This document shows positions 20,901 through 31,187 of a stretch of 64,000 bases of DNA, piece after piece. The stretch is taken from assembly GCA_900323505.1 (NCBI GenBank), contig OOIN01000011.1:620001-684000 (forward strand). The letters run 5' to 3'. The notes under the pieces were generated by a model, which made no database searches, was not told the origin of the DNA, and saw only the letters and a list, made by a program, of their open reading frames with translations. Origin of the DNA: Ustilago trichophora. Its lineage: Eukaryota; Basidiomycota; Ustilaginomycetes; Ustilaginales; Ustilaginaceae. Position 1 is the first letter of the stretch, and every line of letters starts with the position of its first letter. A program made the translations under genes and the position numbers.

Positions 20901-23900
20901 CATGAATTCTCCTCGTCCCCGATAGGTGGCTCTTTTCACTGTTCCCGCTTCCCATTCCGCGCTATATTGTTTGAACCACGAATCTGCGGTCCTCCGCTTT
21001 GGCGATTCTTCCTGGGCACCATTTGCTCGACTCGCTTTGGACAGAGAAGTACGAAGTGGAGCGGTCTTCGAGAACCCAAGCCGCTGTTTAGACTGATTTA
21101 CCGGTCAAGACGACGGCGACGTCAGGAGGAACACCAGGTTCGGAGCATCTGCCTCCGAAATTTTATACACAGCAAATTCCACGAGCGGAGCAACGGCACA
21201 GAAGAAAATTTACAGGACCCTTTGCGGAAGGTTTACGGCGGTTGCATGTGTAACACGTTCCTGCCTGCTAGGTGTTGCGTGAGCATGCGCATCTCAGGAC
21301 GACCCATCCTTCTGGTTGATGAAAGGTCGAGAGTCGCACAGAGCAACGCATCATGCCCAAGCAAGATGATCTCAATGAAGGAGCAAGGCTGTAAATTTCC
21401 TGCATCGGTATCGGCGTCGGGACGAAAATGCACACTGCTTCGAATTATTGTCTGTCGCAGCTGCCTTGTGCGAGGATCCATTCTTCTGTCAGCTGTCTTG
21501 CGCGCGCGACACTCTCACAAACAACGGATATATGTTAGGTATCATGGCGAAGGGACGCGAGGCTGCAAGCTGCAAGTATGTAAGCGAACGACTAGAAGGT
21601 AGACGTGCCGAGATCGCCTTCTGTCGCTTGTCGCTGGCAGGTTCTCAAAACGATCAAGTCAAGTCTGATGGGCCCCTCCAGAGTTGCAACCAATAAGCAA
21701 CGAGCTGACCAAGTGAGGGCTAAGAGTATGCATGATCCACTCGGTGGAACTCGAAAAGCACGAGGTCGATTGCAATGCTTCGGCCAAACAGCGTCGTCTT
21801 GTGTCTGCACGATGCCCAAAGCAGCTCCACTCCTGGTGAAAGTGCGCATGACTGACCCCTGAAGCGTATCCGGAATCGACGCTCGACGCTGACATCCAAT
21901 GCCAACCAATCTCCGCTTCGTAGCGCTCTCAACTGCCGCAATCGCCATTTTTGCCCCCTATCCCAATAACGTTGCATGAAAAGCTACGCTATCCGTTCCG
22001 GATTCCGCACAGCTGAGCTGGAATCTCTCCTACGACTTCTAGACCTTTGTGTGCATGGACTGGTGCGCTCAACACGTTTACTGCCGATCAGACAATCATG
22101 TCTTCAGACAATAAGGTGCAAGCTGTGATGGTCACTCGTTTGCGTTGGTGCTGTTGGCCCCTTCTGGCGGGTCGCGGTGCTGCCGGCAGCGAGGGCTCAG
22201 GGCACTCACTGTCTGTGCGCAGCAATCTCGTTGTCATTCGACATCATTTCATGACCAGTCCAGATTCAGGCTTCGTATAGGGTCCATCGACCGCGAACCT
22301 GGTGACAGTCACTACAACGCTGTGTGACGAGAGAGGAGGACGAGGAGTGGAGACGGGCTATGCTCGGTGCGGAGCGGACCCGTGGCTAGTGCAAAAGCGC
22401 ATCGTGAGCTTTGGAGACACGCGAGTCGTGTCCACTGTCCCAGGGTGCCACACTGTGAACGGTACCGGTTGCTGGTGTAACGGGAGCATCTCGATTGGCA
22501 GGTGAATCCCGCGTGGGTCTCGGTCTGGTCGGTGCTTTAAGAGACCGATAAACTCTTCGGCGGAAAGGTCCATAGATTCGCCTCTTTTCTTCTATCTTTT
22601 TTTTTTTTTTTAAAGTAATTTCATCGAAAATGCCTTCTTCTCGATTTGCCAAATCCGACGGGCAAAGCCAGAGAGGTCCCTAAAGCCGAAATTGTGGCTG
22701 GATGTTGTCGGACTCCAATTCCAGTGCTCTGTGACAGCAGCAGCTACTATCTGCCCAATATAGCAGCACCTAGGAACCGTACAACGCTACTGTTGGTTCG
22801 TGACAATATCAACCTGGCTTGAAAGCTCATTGGCGTTATCTCGCTTCGTGAGATTCAGTAGTAGACGCAGGTAGTTGTTAAGAATCGTGAGGCTGATGTG
22901 TCCTGCGCGATGAAGCGGCAGTACTATCAAGCGAGCAAAGGACGCCAGGCTGCGGCTCTCGAAGGATAGCGTTGTCGACAGTGCCTTGCAAGGTGTCCTT
23001 CGGATGGTCGTGCTGCCAGCTGCATAACGTGTCGATCTGATCACAGAGGATTGCCGGACCGCAATCTATGCTTCCTCAAGGAGACCACAAAGACGATCGA
23101 GGCCCACTATGCACCTCACACTGAAGCGACGACATTTGGCCATGAATCCGTTCACTTTCGTGCATGCATGTGAACAGCTTTCGAGGAGCGATCGTACAGC
23201 GTTAGTCTAGGGCTGGCTACCATGCCGAGTTGCGGACATCTCTCCTGTGAGCGGGTGTTGTTCGGATTGCTCTCGTAATCTCTCCGACACCTCTCAAACA
23301 CCGGACGGAGTCCGCTGTGATTATGACAACACCCTCGACCCAGCGTGCCAAATCCGGATACCGTAAAGAGTCATCCTATGCCACAAGCACACCCGTATTA
23401 CCATGTAAAGCTCTCGAACGCAAGCTCTCCGAACCATTATGAGGGTTGATCGTGAACCTAGACCGAAACGCAGCAGACAAGCTACCGCGGAGCTTCAGCC
23501 GCACATTGCTCGCATCAAAGTGATCTCCTCCCGCGTGAAAATCTCAGCAAGTTGCAGCATCGTCCACATCCGACTTTTACCCTCCTTCCGATGAGAACGA
23601 AAGCGGATTCCATTTCTGATCCAGGTCTTCAGATGCCGCTCACAGCTGTTTGTCGGAGCCGCTAGTGTTGATTGGTACTGCAGTCCGGAAAGCTGAGTTA
23701 TGCTAGCAGAATCGATTATGATTGGTCTCTGTCGAATGATCAAGGTATGCGTTTCATGCTGATCAGTTGTCGTTGCATGCATCATTCTATAGCAACAATG
23801 CGATTGACTGACATCAAGAAAGCTATGTAGTCTCATCAGATCGATGAACAGGGCCGGACGGACCGGTGCGGGCGAAAAGCGCAGGTGCATGCTGCGAGTT

Positions 23901-24011
23901 TGGCGCAAATGTGAAGTGCGTGATAATGACATTGCATTGCTGGGACATGTTGCCGATATGGGGCTGATGGAAGGATGTCATCGACGTGGACAATCAGAGA
24001 CTTGCACGGAC
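17978..24011. other. Six-kilobase stretch without a supported gene
   Basis: Only scattered frames occur here and none shows a domain, a signal peptide or biased composition. The left part probably includes the promoter and leader of the Zn2Cys6 factor. The longest frame (20616-21602, plus, 328 codons) is Arg/Ser/Cys-rich and looks non-coding. A T run lies at 22592-22611. No tRNA, no terminal repeats and no transposase fragments were seen. Old decayed repeats or non-coding RNA genes could be present unseen. Confidence 0.45.
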
Positions 24012-27000
24012 TCATGCTGTGAGCGCGGGGCCAGACACCGCTGGCTCGCTCTCTGTGAGATTCGCGGTGAAAGGCAGGCTGGTCCTTTGACCTGCGATCG
24101 GCGTCATCGCGGTCTGATCGTCTTCAAATCGGGCCTGTGTTGCAGAGGCGCTGTCGGCCGCTGTCAACGAGGACTGTGTCTGTTCCACTGCAGGCGTTGA
24201 AGGTGTTTCGGGAGGACCTGGTGTTGAAATGGCTGGAGAGCCTGCTGGGGATCGAAGAGATGTCAGGTACTCGTCCTCTGTCATGTCGGCGCCGAAGCGA
24301 GGTCCGAGCGGATCTCGGAAGTTGTTCAAATGGCTCGGGCGTGACAAGAAGGATCTTGAAGGAGCGTTGCCGAACCCGTCTGAACTCGTCTGTGTCGGAT
24401 GTGGGATACCGCTACCGCCGACGTTGCCAAACGCGCTGCCGGATCCGCAGGGTGCTGTGCTCTTACTAGAATCGGTTTCGAGACCAAGCGCAGCACCATG
24501 TTTGCGAGCCTTCTGCGCCATCCAGCCTCTGCGATTGTTCTTCTGTGTGGGAGACGTAGAGCGAGCACCTGGACCTTCTCCAGCGGCACGACTGCGCCCG
24601 GCTGAGGCGCTCTTGGAGCCTAGTCGCAAGGCACGGAGCAAGTTGTCCATGGCATCCTGCGCCTCGTCTTCGCTGAGGATGCTAGCCAGGACGCTAGTCA
24701 TTTGCAAGAGGCGGAGAGAGACTTGCTTGATACCATCGTCGCCGCCGCCAGAGCTTGCATCCTCGGCAGCTGAGAAGGCTGGATCGAGCTCCGAGAGGTG
24801 AGCAAAAAGATAAAAGAGCCTTTCATATATGGGCATGAGAACCTGATCCCTGAACACAACGAGCAGGATCTTGCGAACATCGATGCGTTGCAAGTCCAGG
24901 CCAGCTGCTCCAGAGAGGATGAGAGCCGCACCAGACTGAGTAAGATTGGCATTGCTGCTGAATGGACCGACGTTGGAGCTGTTGCCTGCGCCAGATGCAA
25001 CGCCGCTTGTCCCGCCATACGACGCCGAAGAAGCGATGAGACCGCGCAGCGTCGGATCAGTCTGGAAGGGAAGGAAGCAGCCCTCACAATAAGGAAGCAC
25101 CTGGCCGAGGAAGAAGGTCCAGACCTCTACCAGGCGAAGCAGAAGGCGCGTGTCTTCGAGACCTTGAAGCTTGGAGTTGAGCGTCAAGGTTCCCGTCGAT
25201 GCCAGCGATATGAGATCGAGCGTGAGGGATTCGATGGCATGAGCCTGGCTGCGTTCGAGCGTCTTGCGCACATGCAGACTGACCATCTCGTTGAGCTCTT
25301 CGATGCTAGTGCGCAGCGCCTCGCCATTGAAAAGAGGCAAGACTCGGATGCAGATCATCTGCCATGTGTCGGATGACGACCCGGGACCGACTGGAAAACT
25401 CAATCCGGCAGGGTTCGGAGAAGTAGCTCCAGACAAAGCTGATGATGTCGTCTGGGGATAAGTGCCAAACAGAGAAGCTGGAGTTGTTGATGAGCCTGAC
25501 TGAGAGCCGGCAGGATGAGATGTATTCAAAGTACTGCCGACTGCTGGCGATGCGACAAAACCGCTCCTATCGAGACTTACACCACCGCTTTGGTTGCCAG
25601 AGGCGCCAGTAAGACCCGCTGTAGAGCCTTGTCTTTCGCCTGAAAGGGTCGAGGACGAGCTCGACGAAGGGTAATAACTGGAAGCCGTGCTACCAGCTGC
25701 ACCCGCCTCTGAACCTGCCAACATGGAAGCAGCACCTGCACGTTCGAGTTCGCGTGCCATGATCCTAGCATCATAAGAGACCAGGCTACGAGCCGAAGCA
25801 GGCGTGGCAGTCGAGTTCTTGGATGTGCCATTCGCGGATAGAGAAGCACCGGGCGCCGGTGTGGACGGCGTCATGGAGTTGTTGGTGTGGGAATTGGAGC
25901 TGGTGGCGCTGGAAGCGATGGAAGCTAGAGTTGCTGAAGGTGGTAGCCCAACGGCTGCAGCAGCAGTAGCAGCTGAGGAAGACTGATGCGATGCTCCTGG
26001 TGCAGGACTGTTGCCAGCTGATGGTTTGGACGCACCTCCCCCGGCTAGATGAGCGACCGCCTTGGCAGCAGAGTTCGCAGACGATTGTTGCAGGTTGAAG
26101 CTGCGCAGATGGTCGGTCTGGTTCTGACAGAGGATGCGAACGTAGATCGGACGCGCTCCCGACTCGGATGATGGTGCGATGGAGCGACTGGCGTTCCCAG
26201 ATGTTGCTGATGACGACGAGGGCAAATCCTCTTTCCTCGCACTATCGGCGGGTCCTTCGACCAAATCTGTTTGAACCTCTCCAAAGTCGGTGTAAGCGGG
26301 CTGCGCTCCAGGTCGGGTTGACGCTGTGGCTGTGCCATCGGTAGGTCCGTTGGTGGCACCACTTGCTTTGTGGGTGGACTCGAAGGTGGGCTCCTCATCT
26401 CCCTGAAAAGGTACAGCTAGCTCGAGGCGCGACCATCCCGTGTTCTCGAGACGCACTCGCTGATAAGAGGCCTTTGGATCTGACCAGGGACTGGAGGCTG
26501 AGTCGTCATGTAGTGCCATAAAGACACGCAAGAGTTCGGCGATGGCGATACCGTGGGCGACGATGCAAATATGACCGACATCGACAGCCGCTGCGACTTG
26601 AGCTGGAGGCTTTTTCCGCAGAGCTTCAACGCGTGGGAGGATGAACTGGCGCACTGCCTTTGCTATCCTGGCGTTGACCTCTTCCAAACATTCGCCTTCA
26701 GGAAAGCGAAAGTTACGCGCATCTTCCCCGCTCGAGCCTTGCATCCATTCAGCGCTGGCATAGTCTCGACCCTCGGCTTGTCCGAAATTGATCTCTCGCA
26801 GCGACTTGGACTGGACCAATGGAGGTGGTGGAATGGATCGATTCGATTTGAGAATCTCGTCTGCTGTCATAGCCGCACGCTTGAGGTCACTGCAGTAGAT
26901 GGCTGTCAGCGGCACATTGGCGAATGACTGACCGAGGGCTCTGGCCTGGTTGACGCCATTGTTGGTGAGCGGTGTGTCCCTGAATCCAGCCCAGATGCCC

Positions 27001-27062
27001 TGCTGATTGTCTTGTGACTCCCCATGACGGACGAGCGTCACAAGGAGACGATTCAACGGCAT
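24012..27062 (-). CDS. Fusion of a histidine phosphatase (PGM-like) and an HbrB/Bit61-type TORC2 domain
   Basis: One unbroken frame of 1016 residues from the ATG at 27062; an upstream TTG extension to 27110 was not used. Residues about 5-330 form a histidine-phosphatase domain: the catalytic RHG is in VTLVRHGESQ, the second Arg in SDLKRAAMTA, an acidic region follows at REINFGQAEG, and the second His is in CIVAHG, ending with RILCQNQTDHLRSFN. A 220-residue Ser/Ala/Gly-rich linker follows. Residues about 560-810 match HbrB/Bit61/PRR5-like proteins: WQMICIRVLPLFNGE, SIEELNEMVSLHV, LLRLVEVWTFFLGQVLPY, DVRKILLVVFRDQVLMPIY. HbrB-like proteins are accessory TORC2 subunits acting at the plasma membrane; the phosphatase substrate is unknown. 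Both domains look complete. An unnoticed intron would not separate them, as no stop lies between. Confidence 0.8.
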   Translation of the reverse strand: MPLNRLLVTLVRHGESQDNQQGIWAGFRDTPLTNNGVNQARALGQSFANVPLTAIYCSDLKRAAMTADEILKSNRSIPPPPLVQSKSLREINFGQAEGRDYASAEWMQGSSGEDARNFRFPEGECLEEVNARIAKAVRQFILPRVEALRKKPPAQVAAAVDVGHICIVAHGIAIAELLRVFMALHDDSASSPWSDPKASYQRVRLENTGWSRLELAVPFQGDEEPTFESTHKASGATNGPTDGTATASTRPGAQPAYTDFGEVQTDLVEGPADSARKEDLPSSSSATSGNASRSIAPSSESGARPIYVRILCQNQTDHLRSFNLQQSSANSAAKAVAHLAGGGASKPSAGNSPAPGASHQSSSAATAAAAVGLPPSATLASIASSATSSNSHTNNSMTPSTPAPGASLSANGTSKNSTATPASARSLVSYDARIMARELERAGAASMLAGSEAGAAGSTASSYYPSSSSSSTLSGERQGSTAGLTGASGNQSGGVSLDRSGFVASPAVGSTLNTSHPAGSQSGSSTTPASLFGTYPQTTSSALSGATSPNPAGLSFPVGPGSSSDTWQMICIRVLPLFNGEALRTSIEELNEMVSLHVRKTLERSQAHAIESLTLDLISLASTGTLTLNSKLQGLEDTRLLLRLVEVWTFFLGQVLPYCEGCFLPFQTDPTLRGLIASSASYGGTSGVASGAGNSSNVGPFSSNANLTQSGAALILSGAAGLDLQRIDVRKILLVVFRDQVLMPIYERLFYLFAHLSELDPAFSAAEDASSGGGDDGIKQVSLRLLQMTSVLASILSEDEAQDAMDNLLRALRLGSKSASAGRSRAAGEGPGARSTSPTQKNNRRGWMAQKARKHGAALGLETDSSKSTAPCGSGSAFGNVGGSGIPHPTQTSSDGFGNAPSRSFLSRPSHLNNFRDPLGPRFGADMTEDEYLTSLRSPAGSPAISTPGPPETPSTPAVEQTQSSLTAADSASATQARFEDDQTAMTPIAGQRTSLPFTANLTESEPAVSGPALTA

Positions 27063-28286
27063 GGCAATGGACGGCTCAGTCAATGAACAATGTGGCCGTT
27101 TGGAATCCAATTTATCGGAAGTGTCCGAGGCCTTGGAGGCACTTGGCGTCCCCTATGTTGTTTGCAGTAAGTCCGGCTCCTCGCTGTCAGACGTCGCGCC
27201 GACGAGTCAGGTAGGCCGAGCAGTGCCGTTGGACTATGATCTGCTTTGGGTGATGTAGCCTTGAGATGTATTTCAGAGGGACGGTGGGAGGTGATGGATG
27301 GACACATCATCGCTTGACGACACGCAAAGTCCTGTCCAGGGTCCGTGCAGCAGCTTTGGCACACCTTTTTCTTTTTTTGTCCGTGGCAACCTTCCTTTCA
27401 CGCACGCAGACCCTGAGAAGGTAGTGAATGCATCACGCTGTCACCAAATCACGAAATTGCGCTTCATACCTTGCAATCACTCCATCAGGCTGACACAACA
27501 CGAAGGGGCCAAACGGTGCTCTGAAGAAAGAGAATGTCTCTGGCAGACGTTTCCTATATCATACAATGCTGGTAATGTCCGTGACCATCACCACCACAAC
27601 CGCCATGATTTGTCAAGCAAGCACAAGCGTGGACCCTGATGAAATCGGGAACTATCGGGAGTGATGCTACCCGATCATCAGAGGGCTGACGGTGATGCTC
27701 CTTGACGTCGTTGTTCGCGGAAGCTGGCCACACTCGCACGAGCACCTCTCTGGTCTGAGAAGACCGCCAAGGCCTACCCATTATACAAGGCGGACCCAAT
27801 CAAAAGTGGGGTGATGGTGACGACTCGCTGCACGATGCACCAAGTCTGAGGATTGAGAGCAAGTCGTTGTGTGATGGGATCAACGGTTCTAGGGACAGAG
27901 GCTCTGTTTCTAAGTTTAGCAACCCTTGCTGCCGACATGCCAAGGTCGTCCGCCGTTCTGATAGGTGGCCTGTTCGCAGGTCAAGGCTTTCTCAGTACTC
28001 GGAGAAATAAAGCTCGGCAATCCAACCAGCCCCGCGTTCCGGGTGTTGCGCTGCTCCAATCATGGCAGATGCCAGAGTGAGCCGTGTGTGGTGGCACAGA
28101 GGTCGCCGCGCAGCGGTGGCACCGCATCGATTCGCCGAGGCTCCACGCCCAGTTCTTCTTCTAGCGGCAGCGTACGTTCATTACTCGAAGATAATCTCGT
28201 GTACACCCTGCCATTCCTCCCTTCCCACTCGCACCTCCTACTTCATCTTTTCACAAATCTCCCGTCCTAACCTCAAATCCATCAAG
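27063..28286. promoter_or_regulatory. Divergent intergenic region between the phosphatase-HbrB and Ran-like genes
   Basis: About 1.2 kb between two opposed start codons, presumably holding both promoters. The frames here are short and unrecognised. No clear element can be named, though the last 90 bp before 28287 are pyrimidine-rich as in many fungal leaders. Confidence 0.4.
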
Positions 28287-28775
28287 ATGGCAATGGCAAC
28301 CGGTAACGAATTCAAGGTCGTTCTGGCCGGTCGGTTCGGCACGGGCAAGACTTCGTTTGCCACTCGCATCAAGGCGGCCAAGGCCGACTCCAAGGAGATC
28401 AAGGCGCTGAAAACTACCCAGTATCCCGTCAAGCTGCAGACCTCGGCTGGACAGGTGACGCTCAACCTCTTCGACACCAACCTTCACGCCAAGGGCGGTC
28501 TTCCAGATGACGGCTTCTTCCGCACCGCTGACGCTGCTATCGTCTTCTTTGACCTTACCAGCGAGGATAGCTACTCGGCTATGGAGGAGTGGTACGATGC
28601 TGTGATCAAGGCGAACGGCCGTAAGGGCAGCGAACCTCTTCCCATCGTTGTCGTAGGAACCAAGGCGGATGACATCAAGGTAAGTAACTTTTCTCCGTGG
28701 CGGCCTTGCTGAACATTTTGAAGTTGAAGCTAGGGCTGGCCCCGGCACGTTCACGGAGGCTGGTCGCTGACATTC

Positions 28776-28817
<42 letters not shown>

Positions 28818-29329
28818 GTTTGCTTTGCACAGGGCCGAGAGCTCAAGCCAGAAGCGATCGAGTTCCCCCGCAAGAAGGAGCACCCATACCGCGAGATCTC
28901 TGCACAGGCCAAGTGAGTCATGCTTCGCTGCAGCCTGATTCTAATATAGGGAGTGATAAGTTGCTGACAGTTGAATTCGTTCCATCACCGTGACCGCCTC
29001 CTCTGTATACGCGGCTGCTTCTACTCCTCTCGCTTGCAACAGCTACGGTGTCAAGGAGCTGCTTCTTGACGTTTGCAAGGCCCTGCTCGGCGACTCTGTC
29101 CAGCTTACTGACGAGGTCGATTTGGAGAAGGCCAAGATTGACAAGGTGAGCTCATGCGTATATCGAAGATCACATGCTTCGTCCCTCGACCACGCGCTGA
29201 CGTTGTCTGACCTGTTTCCTCCTCTTTTCTCTCATTCCCGGCCGAATTTCCACCTTCGATCGCCTCCAGATAGACGAGGAGCAGCTCGAGAAGCTCTTCA
29301 GCGAGTACGAGAAGGCCGCTTCCTCCTAA
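28287..29329 (+). CDS. Divergent Ran-like small GTPase, four exons
   Basis: Model join(28287..28679, 28833..28912, 29043..29145, 29270..29329), 211 residues; all introns are GT-AG and the frame is kept throughout. The fold follows Ran/Gsp1: P-loop GRFGTGKTSF (residues about 13-22), the Ran-like segments DAAIVFFDLTS and IEFPRKKEHPYREISAQANYGVKE, a guanine-recognition motif written as GTKADD instead of NKxD, and a G5-like ISAQAN. The switch-II motif DTAGQ is replaced by DTNLHAKGG, so the catalytic Gln is absent, and the acidic Ran tail (DEDDDL) is missing. It is therefore probably a Ran paralogue with altered or no GTP hydrolysis, not the nuclear transport Ran itself. The function is unknown. 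The first intron contains an uninterrupted (CT)18 run. Confidence 0.85.
28779..28814 (+). repeat. (CT)18 microsatellite in intron 1 of the Ran-like gene
   Basis: Eighteen perfect CT units lie 18 bp upstream of the 3' splice site and extend its pyrimidine tract. Confidence 0.95.
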
Positions 29330-30222
29330 ACAGGACCAAACTTCCGCAAGCACAAGATCGTTGTGTCTATTTCTCGTCTGAAATTCTAGGTTTGACCCAG
29401 CATTTTGGCGTGCTGCGTGTGATGATGAATGATCGCATCAGAGCGTGTACCGGCTGTGAAGGGACTGGTAAGTGAGTAGCGGCAGAGTTCAAGTTGACCA
29501 GTTGCAGCTCTTTCGGGTGACACGCGTGAACCATGCGACGGGCTGGCCTAGAAAGCCGAAAGTCACCTCGTTACAGGAAAGACCCTGGACTGGGGTAGAA
29601 TAGAAACAGTCTTCTCGAAAGGAGGTTCAGGTGATTCAGGACGGCCCGATGGATACAAGGCTCTTTTGGCAGTCATTGTACTGCTCATCACACAATGTTG
29701 AGGTTGATTCGGCAAGGAGGCCGCAGCAATTCGAACGCGGTTGATCCTTGTACCGCCAAAATCGAACGTGTCAATAGCTGATTCATGCCTGCATTTCCGA
29801 ACGTGACGCAGCTGTGAGAGAGCTTCGAATAGCACCACAATCGAGGGTTGACAACGACACATGATCAATGCACACGTTGTGTGGCTTCGCAAGAAAGGCT
29901 GGGAGTCTGCTCCTTTGCGTGTGAATCAAGAGCTGTGGTTTTGTCAGCCAGATCTTCGGAAGCTCGCCGAAGTGGCTGACACAGCTGCTTGCTCTTTCCT
30001 TATCGCTCTCCTCAGGCTTGCTCTCGCTGGCTAGCCGATGCATCAGGCAAAGCATCTTGAGACCCCTCTGCGCTCTTACCTGTGACAGATTGCTCTCTTG
30101 TCGCTCCTCTGTGTCGTTGTTGCCATCTTGTCTCTTGATCATCATATCAGCACTCTGCTTTTCACTATACGCCTCACATCCACCTCCATTCGTGTTCGAA
30201 TCAACACTGCAACTTACACAAC
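29330..30222. other. Intergenic stretch between the Ran-like and caleosin genes
   Basis: About 0.9 kb holding the 3' untranslated region of the first gene and the promoter and leader of the second. No coding or RNA signal is recognised. Confidence 0.45.
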
Positions 30223-31187
30223 ATGCTCGTCAACGGAAAACGAGAGACCTCTCGCCAGGTCGATGTTGATCCGTACTTTGACAACACCAAGCTCATGCTC
30301 GGGGAAGCGGGCAGCAAGGTACCCTACACCCCGCAAAACACATACAAGGATCCTAACGGTGACCGTCAGGACTACCTGGAGCGCACCAAGGGCATGACAA
30401 CCATGCAAAAGGTAAGTTTATTCAACGCTCACGTGTTGAGACACTTCCAAGTTGCTCCTCTTACTGACACATCTTCCTGAGCTGGTTCATACCTTGCATG
30501 GTCGAAATTGTGCAATAACAGCACGTTGCGTTCTTCGATGGCGACTGCGATGGCATTATCTGGCCAACCGACACCTTCTTTGCCTTTCTCTCGCTGGGGT
30601 TTGGCTTTGTGCTGTCAGCGCTGTCCGTACTCATCGTTCACGGGCCCTTCTCCTACCCAACTCTGCCGAAAAAGGGCAACAGGCTGAGGGACTGGCTTCC
30701 CGATCCCTTCATGCGAATCTACGTTGCCAACATTCATCGTTGCAAGCATGGATCGGACTCGGAGTCGTACGATCGACGCGGACACTTCCGACAGACTCAA
30801 TTTGAAAGCATTTTGGAGGACTACTCGACCCGACACAACAAGGATGCGCTGTCCTTCTCGGATGCAATGGCAATGATTCGAGAACGCCGAGACCTGATGG
30901 ATCTGTTCGGATGGTTTGCTTTTATGTTTGAATGGGGTAGCACATATATGCTTCTCTGGCCTGCCGATGGTGAGTGCGTAGCGATACACTACCAGCAGGG
31001 AAGCAAGTCTGTCACTGACCTTGGACGTAGCGATTGCTGACCCTTCCTACTCCTTTTGTCGTTCTATGCAGGCTACATGAGCAAGGACGACATCATGGGG
31101 ATCTTTGATGGATCTGTGTTTGTAGTGCTGGCTCACCGTCACAAAAGTGGACGAGGAGGTGGCGCTTTCAAGCCCAAGAAGGCGTGA
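30223..31187 (+). CDS. Caleosin-family protein (lipid-droplet peroxygenase), three exons
   Basis: Model join(30223..30411, 30522..30969, 31072..31187), 250 residues, two GT-AG introns. The caleosin signature is clear: heme-binding His followed by one Ca-binding EF-hand (HVAFFDGDCDGIIWPTDT, about residues 64-81), a hydrophobic segment with a proline turn (LGFGFVLSALSVLIVHGPFSYPTLP) that anchors the protein in lipid droplets or ER membrane, then LPDPFMRIYVANIHRCKHGSDS, the second conserved His region. The expected second heme-related His is in NIHRCKHGSD. Caleosins bind heme and calcium and use hydroperoxides to oxidise unsaturated fatty acids. The length is typical of fungal members. The last exon has an Arg/Gly/Lys tail (SGRGGGAFKPKKA). 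Splice sites agree with family alignment on both sides. Confidence 0.93.

Noticed and set aside
29710..29745. TTCGAA string on the minus strand resembling a T-arm
   Set aside because: The stem does not pair and no cloverleaf can be drawn.
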